Below are positions 8,817-13,047 of a stretch of 13,047 nucleotides of DNA, piece by piece; the first letter of the stretch is position 1; every line of letters starts with the position of its first letter. The notes under the pieces are model-generated. The model was not told the DNA's origin, searched no databases, and saw only the letters and a program-made list of their open reading frames with translations. The DNA is from Byssothecium circinans (Eukaryota > Ascomycota > Dothideomycetes > Pleosporales > Massarinaceae): assembly GCA_010015675.1 (NCBI GenBank), contig ML976994.1, positions 342,054 to 355,100 on the forward strand. The letters run 5' to 3'. The position numbers and the translations under genes were made by a program.

Positions 8817-11390
8817 CTATTGTTTATCCCTTATGCCCTATAGTACCTCCACCTAATTCTCTTGAAAAAGAACCTCACTATTAACATTGCCCTCACTAGT
8901 GTTGATTAGGGAGTTTAAATCAGCGCTTCTACTACTATGGAGCTCCTAGTTATGGAGCCCCATTTAAATGAGCCCTAAGTTACCCTAGCTTAATAAATAA
9001 AGGGCAGCCTCTACGGATTGTTTAGAGAGGCGGTTTCGACGGGCAGTAAGTGTATTTCTAGCTTGACTGAAAATTCTCTCTGGTTCGGAGCTTATGGCTA
9101 GGATAGCTAGGACGTTAATAGCCATATAGGAAAGCGTAGGGTATGTTGCACGTACGTTAGGCCATCTCTAGTACTGTAATGGCATAAGGTCCCTATCTAT
9201 ATCTCACGCACTTACCATGTATACGGCAAACTTATCCATAGCCTTCTTTAGGAGGGGAAAACTATAGGACTAATCAAGAGCCTCAGCTATAGAGCTATAC
9301 TTACGCTTCTTATGCCGCTAAACGTTAGCAGACGTCTCCTAGAGTATAGTAGCTAGTTTAGGTAGAGATAGTTAACGGTAATTACTCTCCTATAGCTCTC
9401 GCACCTTCTATACTTGCTACGTAGCTTCCTCCTCTTTCCACTCCTTTGCTAAGTACTTAGATTTAAGCCGTGGGTCTAGAAATACAGCTGCCGTGTATAC
9501 TAGGGAGTTGTCAAGCTTGCTGTAATACTTGTTAGCCTTATTCCATCCCTATTTAATTGCCGCCTAGAGAGCTTTTCCGTCAGGGGTGTTAGACTTCTTA
9601 TATTGAGCCTTTAGCTTTTTAAAATTAGCTAATATGAGTGCCATTAATGGGTACACCTCTGCAATTCCCTTAGCACTGCTCTTATCTAGTCTCCCTTCAA
9701 GCCTTTTAGTGCTCTCCTTAATAGGTTCAAGCAACTCAACAATCTTAGTAAGTATAGCCTAGTCGTTGCTCCCTATATGGTTCTAGAATATTATTTAGGT
9801 AACTAAGTCCTCTAGTTTCTTATTAAGTAGTCTTTTCTCCTTAGCAGCGACTAAATTACTGTATCGAAGCGCTTCTACGTCTAGAAACTCCTTAATAGAG
9901 TTGCGGAGGCGTATAAATCATATAGCTTCATTAAAAGTAGAGTTCCATCTCGTAGCATTAGCTGGAATCAACAAATACAGTACTAGGGCACCTTGGGATT
10001 AAGGATTTTCATCCTTCTATACGCTCTCTTGCACCTGATTGAAGCGCTTAACTCGTCCTAGGCTCCTATTAATCCATAGGCTAATTGAATGGTACATGCT
10101 GACTGGCCCCCTCTTTCTCTAGAGGGCAACCTCGCTCTTGAAGTCCTTTATATAAGCAACCTCCCTTTTAAAGACCTTAAAGTCCTTGCCGTACAGCGTA
10201 GCTTATGCAACTAGGTTAAGTATATGGCTAGAATAAGGGAGCCGTTAGTTGTTCAAACTAAGCTTAAGGCATAGGTCGTTAGTGGCTACGTCGTTTGAAG
10301 AGGCATTATCTAGTATAAAGTAGCCAACGTTCTTACTAAACTCATAGTCCTTAATAACCTTAAGCGTACATGCCGCTATGTTCTTGCCACTATGGGTATC
10401 GTCTATCTCTAGGAGGGCTAGAAGTATAGTTTAGCACCAAAGGTTCTCATCTATAAAATATGCTGTAATCCTGTTTAAAGCCTTCCTCCTACAGCTCGTC
10501 TAAAGGTCAAATGATAGGTGAATTTTGCTAATAGCCCTGCTTATTACACTCTGGATCTCCTTCTTATGGGCTATATACTCCTTCTAAATCCAGCGTGAAA
10601 GGGTGTTAGCTAACGAGATAACCTCTTAATTAATAAATAGGAACATATGGGCTACGATCTAATGAAAGTAAACACTCTTAAGCTTGCAATAAGGGATATT
10701 GTCGTATACTACCTACTAAAGGATGTCCCTTTAAAGTACCTCTAGCTTAAATATCTCTTGCATCTAAACGTAGACCTCACGTTGTTGGGGGTCAGTTCTA
10801 TCCAGTAGGTCAAGGGTGGCCGCTTTTTTAAACGTAGGTACGGGATCGTTTAACGCCGCCATATAAACTGATGTATGTGACTTCCTAAAGTGGCCTAGTA
10901 CTGCCCTACTCCCTATATTCACTTTATACAGGCAATTACTATAGCCTTTAATGTGGCACGAGCGACACAAGAACTAGAGGCCACTATCTTGCCTGACTGA
11001 CCCTAATAATGGAACCCCATAGCTCCACCACCAAGCAGTTATTTAGTGGGGGCGTGATAACTGACGGAGAATCTCTATACGCCTTAAAGACTAGTTAATA
11101 AAGGAGTAGTTGTATAGGGCTTAAAAGGCGCCTATTAGTTTAGCATGTACGACCTTACTATCCTCGTTGGTGACCTGAAACTCCGTAGGGCAAGGGACCT
11201 GCTCACTCTCCAGCTTAGTAAGGGCCTCCTCAGCGTCATTATCCTCATAAATCTTAAACGACGTAGATAGGACGGAAAATGATGACGAGGGCAACGTTAG
11301 GGGCACCAAAGAGGGCTGGCTGCTCAATAATTGGCCATCTGACGGAGGGGGGGGTGTATTTAGGGGGTGTTGCCCGCTTCGTAACCTCAT
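8817..11390 (-). pseudogene. hAT transposase of E4, full length, RIP-inactivated
   Basis: ATG at 11390 to TAG at 8817: 857 codons plus stop, no net frameshift, about 38 in-frame stops (25 TAG, 11 TAA, 2 TGA). An in-frame ATG ten codons upstream (11420) is an alternative start. A Pro/Ser-rich N-terminus leads to AWWWSYGVPL and an intact zinc finger: CRSCH (Cys142, Cys145), then HFRKSH giving the His pair. The core keeps both aspartates, IHLSFDL (Asp295) and GYFILDNASSND (Asp361), 66 residues apart. The dimerisation domain (about 755-805) has LAISSEPERIFSQ with the probable catalytic Glu. This is the best preserved of the four in functional residues; only stop codons clearly block it. A stretch of 68 open codons (10970-10764) covers the zinc finger. 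The end is uncertain because TAG, TAG and TAA follow in tandem. Confidence 0.9.
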
Positions 11391-11570
11391 TTTAATAGGA
11401 GACTTCTGAAAATGATACAAATACGTATATACTGGTGGTTGAGGGCTATTACCGTGATGAGTTGACGTTGGATTTTGATGCCTTACTGTAATCCCTGACC
11501 ATCTGAAACTATACGAAACTATAGTAAAACACCTAACTAGCTAATCAGACGACGTTCACCGTATTTCATA
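11391..11570 (-). other. E4 5' non-coding region
   Basis: Leader and presumed promoter of the E4 transposase. It contains a possible N-terminal extension of ten codons to 11420. No promoter motif can be supported. Confidence 0.4.
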
Positions 11571-11651
11571 TGGCCCATGGGCTGGCCCGGGCCGTATGGG
11601 CTGGATGGGCTGGATGGGCTAAGTAGGCTAGCCCACACATGAAGTACACTA
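11571..11651. repeat. E4 right terminal repeat and GGCCCAT/ATGGGC subterminal array
   Basis: GGCCCATGGGC, GGCCCGGGCC and three successive ATGGGCTGG-like units (about 11595-11620) precede the TIR at 11638-11651. It is the inverted counterpart of 8531-8600. Confidence 0.85.
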
Positions 11652-11659
11652 ATGACGCT
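11652..11659. repeat. Right target-site duplication of E4 (ATGACGCT)
   Basis: The partner of 8523-8530 with one RIP-compatible mismatch. It lies in frame within the E2 transposase. Confidence 0.9.
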
Positions 11660-12629
11660 CTAGTGGCTGCGGAAGGTAGCTAGCTCAGCTTCTAGGTTAG
11701 CTGCGCGTAAGAGCTTGCGAAAGGCCGGCGTCTCTACCTTACGCAGTGGGTGATTATTCTTAGCAAGCCAGCTAACTAAAGTGAGTCGAAAGTGCTGCTA
11801 ATTGAAGTTTCCAAGGGCGTTGGACACCTCCTGCGACACCTGTACGCCGCCGCCTATAAGAGACGCGAGCGTGAGCTACCCAGCTTTAAGCTGAGCTAGC
11901 TGCTTATTCGGGCGCAGGTACCCATGGCTGACGCGCCTTTGCTTAACGTGATTCCACGCTGAGGTCGTCGAGCTTAACGTTTCTAGTATCCCCTAAGTCC
12001 TAGGCACCTTGTGTATGTAGTAGTAGCGGCAGACAAAGAAAATACGGCTCATGTCAGCGCAGAGGGCGACGCGATATCCATGCTTATAGAGCACTAATTT
12101 CTTAAACTTCTAAGTGCGCAGAGGCTTTGTAAACTTAGGTAACCTTTTCTAGTTAATCCCATTAAAGTTATCCGTGAACCGCACGTCGAAGCTATCTACA
12201 GAGCTCTCTTGGCCAGCCGACGAGGCGACTAAGGGCGCTGTAGCTGCTCGAGATGACGCAGCTCGAGCTTGGGGCGTCGCAGTTTCTGGCAGCCTATGGG
12301 AGGGTGTCAGCGCGTTCAAGGGCCCTGCGGAGGGTGTCGCAGTGATTAAAGGCAGAGCGGCTTCAAAGGACGCGGCGTTAAGGTCCTAGAGCTTAGTCTC
12401 GAAGCTCTGGCTGCTCTAGTCGCCCTATAAGCTCTAGTTGCTCTGCAAGTCAAGCGCGACAACTAGGGGAGTCGCTGACGCCGTCGCTGTACTCGGAAGG
12501 CCTTGTTTACCTTTTCTGCGTAAGCTGGGGGGCATTATATGGGTGTGAGAGTGAGGGCGTAGGTGGAAGGTTGATACAGGGCAGACGCGGATAATTCTTG
12601 GTGTTTTGGCTTACTAACGTGTCCGTGCA

Positions 12630-12663
12630 CGCAACGATCATGTTCGCGCAACGATCGCGCAAC
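12630..12663 (+). repeat. Short direct repeats CGCAACGATC in the pogo-like element leader
   Basis: CGCAACGATC occurs at 12630-12639 and 12647-12656, followed by a partial copy CGCAAC at 12658-12663. They lie between the presumed terminus and the transposase start, where pogo-type elements can carry subterminal binding sites. Function is inferred only from position. Confidence 0.55.
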
Positions 12664-12705
12664 ACCAAAACAACTCAAACTTGAACGCGTCATAACTCAA
12701 TCATT

Positions 12706-13047
12706 ATGGGGTCAATTGAGGCTGCAATTGAAGCTATCGAAGCGCTAGAGCCAGGAGAACCTTTTACATATACCAAAATTGCAGCAGACTATCATGTTAA
12801 CCGTATTACCCTATCGCGGCGGCATAAGCAGATCCAATCATCGCGAACGACTCAAGCAACAACGTAACAAAAGCTTACTCCACAACAAGAGGCAGAGCTT
12901 GTTAAATACATACAAGGACTCACAGCGCGTCACTTGCCACCTACAAGAGAGATGATACGAAATTTCGCGTCAACAATAGCTAAGGAGCCAGTGAGCGAGA
13001 GCTGGGTTACACGCTTTATCAACCGACACAGCATCTATCTCATCTCT
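12706..13047 (+). pseudogene. Pogo/Fot1-like transposase, N-terminal DNA-binding part, one in-frame stop
   Basis: ATG at 12706, 114 codons to the window edge. Residues 1-50 form a psq-type helix-turn-helix (FTYTKIAADYHVNRITLSRR). Residues 55-114 are the start of a CENP-B-type helix-turn-helix (LTPQQEAELVKYIQGL, LPPTREMIRNFA, SWVTRFINRH). In this family the protein binds the TIRs with these domains and cuts with a DDE domain further on, which is outside the window. The only defect seen is TAA at codon 54 (12865-12867), just where the two domains meet. It reads as CAA-to-TAA, a RIP-type change. CAA and CAG codons are otherwise intact, so this copy is far less mutated than the hATs. A sequencing difference or a still-active sister copy cannot be excluded. 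Confidence 0.85.

Larger units (their letters stand above)
8531..11651 (-). mobile_element. Complete nested hAT transposon E4 (3121 bp) inside E2
   Basis: The left terminus is CAGCGAACTCCATG. The right terminus read inward is TAGTGTACTTCATG. They agree at 10 of 14 positions, and three of the four differences are C/T transitions. An 8-bp duplication with one RIP-type mismatch flanks it. Subterminal arrays of ATGGGC/GCCCAT units lie inside both ends. It encodes one transposase (about 11390 to 8817). Subtracting it with one duplication brings the E2 frame back into register. Length and protein features resemble E3, but TIR and subterminal motifs differ, so it is a separate family. Confidence 0.93.
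3649..12535 (-). pseudogene. hAT transposase of E2, interrupted by E3 and E4, RIP-inactivated
   Basis: Three exact pieces, 12535-11652, 8522-7514 and 4353-3649, join in one register (866 codons with the stop) once E3, E4 and one target duplication each are subtracted. There are 25 in-frame stops: 22 TAG, 3 TAA, no TGA. The N-terminal 120 residues are Ala/Pro/Ser-rich. A BED-like finger follows (YKHGYRVAL, then CRYYYIHK at 169-176: Cys169 kept, Tyr172 and Tyr173 where Cys and His are expected). The core has SFNG (Asn325 for the first Asp) and YFMLDNATNNNTA (Asp393 kept; spacing 68). RWNSYLNFIERAV and LKEATKRLEGR mark the middle, and VYYASIVLYPYYKYYFV precedes the dimerisation domain (about 780-830, IPASSCYCERVFSE). 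The last 85 codons are open. E4 enters near residue 295 and E3 between the LKEATKRLEGR and VYYASIVLYPYYKYYFV motifs. It is non-functional. Confidence 0.9.
3483..12576 (-). mobile_element. hAT DNA transposon E2, host of nested elements E3 and E4
   Basis: An outer hAT element split by two later hAT insertions (4362-7513 and 8531-11651). Without them it is about 2.8 kb in this window. The left end is placed at 3483 because the sequence inward, CAATCAATCAGGTCAG, resembles the E1 terminus in layout and opens a block of GATTGATT repeats. The preceding 8 bp GTTGCTAT (3475-3482) would be a target duplication. The right terminus is not seen. The 5' non-coding part appears interrupted about 40 bp upstream of the start codon by a pogo-like element, so the true end should lie beyond the window. 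Both outer boundaries are therefore provisional; the inner structure is certain. Confidence 0.8.
12577..13047 (+). mobile_element. 5' end of a pogo/Fot1-like (Tc1/mariner superfamily) transposon
   Basis: A plus-strand element, opposite to the hATs, defined by its transposase start at 12706. It continues past the window. The boundary is tentative: a TA at 12575-12576 followed by CAGGGC would suit the TA target of this superfamily, but the other TIR is not available. It lies about 40 bp upstream of the E2 start codon, where E1 has over 300 bp of terminal sequence, so it probably inserted in E2. It is rich in intact CpA, in contrast to everything to its left. Confidence 0.6.

Noticed and set aside
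12174..12389. A 71-codon plus-strand open frame rich in Ala
   Set aside because: It is antisense to the Ala/Pro/Ser-rich N-terminus of the E2 transposase, where GC-rich DNA leaves several frames open by chance.
1..12535. Recoded TAG, with the many in-frame TAG codons read as an amino acid
   Set aside because: TAG replaces Trp as well as Gln positions, TAA is also frequent, Cys-to-Tyr and Asp-to-Asn changes accompany it, and the adjacent TcB-like frame has none. RIP explains all of this.
12599..12670. TTGGTGTT and AACACCAA as the terminal inverted repeats of a small element
   Set aside because: The match is only 8 bp, and both copies lie within the leader of the pogo-like element, with no duplication flanking them.

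Overview
This window is a graveyard of DNA transposons from a filamentous ascomycete (Pezizomycotina). Four hAT-superfamily elements and the start of one pogo/Fot1-type (Tc1/mariner) element sit around a 666-bp piece of an ordinary gene. The fungal assignment rests on two things. The transposases resemble the families that are abundant in such fungi. The damage is the signature of repeat-induced point mutation (RIP): by hand count the four hAT reading frames hold about 151 in-frame stops, roughly 112 TAG, 36 TAA and only 3 TGA. They contain no net frameshift, and CpG sites are largely kept. That fits CpA-to-TpA mutation of duplicated DNA, not neutral decay or CpG deamination.

Layout, all hAT frames on the minus strand. 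(1) 1-2816, hAT element E1: its transposase runs from an ATG at 2480 out of the window at base 1, and its terminal region is built from GACTGACT-type repeats. (2) 2817-3482, an open, un-RIPped fragment of a gene related to the SpvB/TcB component of insecticidal Tc toxin complexes. It is cut on both sides by transposons. (3) 3483 to about 12576, hAT element E2, the host of two further insertions. (4) 4362-7513, hAT element E3 inside E2, flanked by the 8-bp duplication GTCCTTAG. (5) 8531-11651, hAT element E4 inside E2, flanked by ATAACGCT/ATGACGCT. (6) About 12577-13047, the 5' end of a pogo-like element on the plus strand, which appears to have landed in the terminal region of E2.

The nesting can be read exactly. 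Subtracting E3, E4 and one copy of each target duplication brings the E2 frame back into one register from the ATG at 12535 to the stop at 3649: 866 codons, counting the stop. Insertion order follows: E2 first, then E3 and E4 into E2, probably the pogo-like element late. E1 is independent on the other side of the gene fragment. Despite being older than its inserts, E2 has fewer RIP stops (25) than E3 (40) or E4 (38).

No element here can make its transposase: each frame has many stops, and E1, E2 and E3 also appear to have lost catalytic aspartates. There are no RNA genes, CRISPR arrays, operons or bacterial-type signals. The most useful results are the precise TIR/TSD delimitation, the family-specific subterminal repeats, the patchy RIP, and the interrupted TcB-like gene whose missing parts should lie just outside the window.
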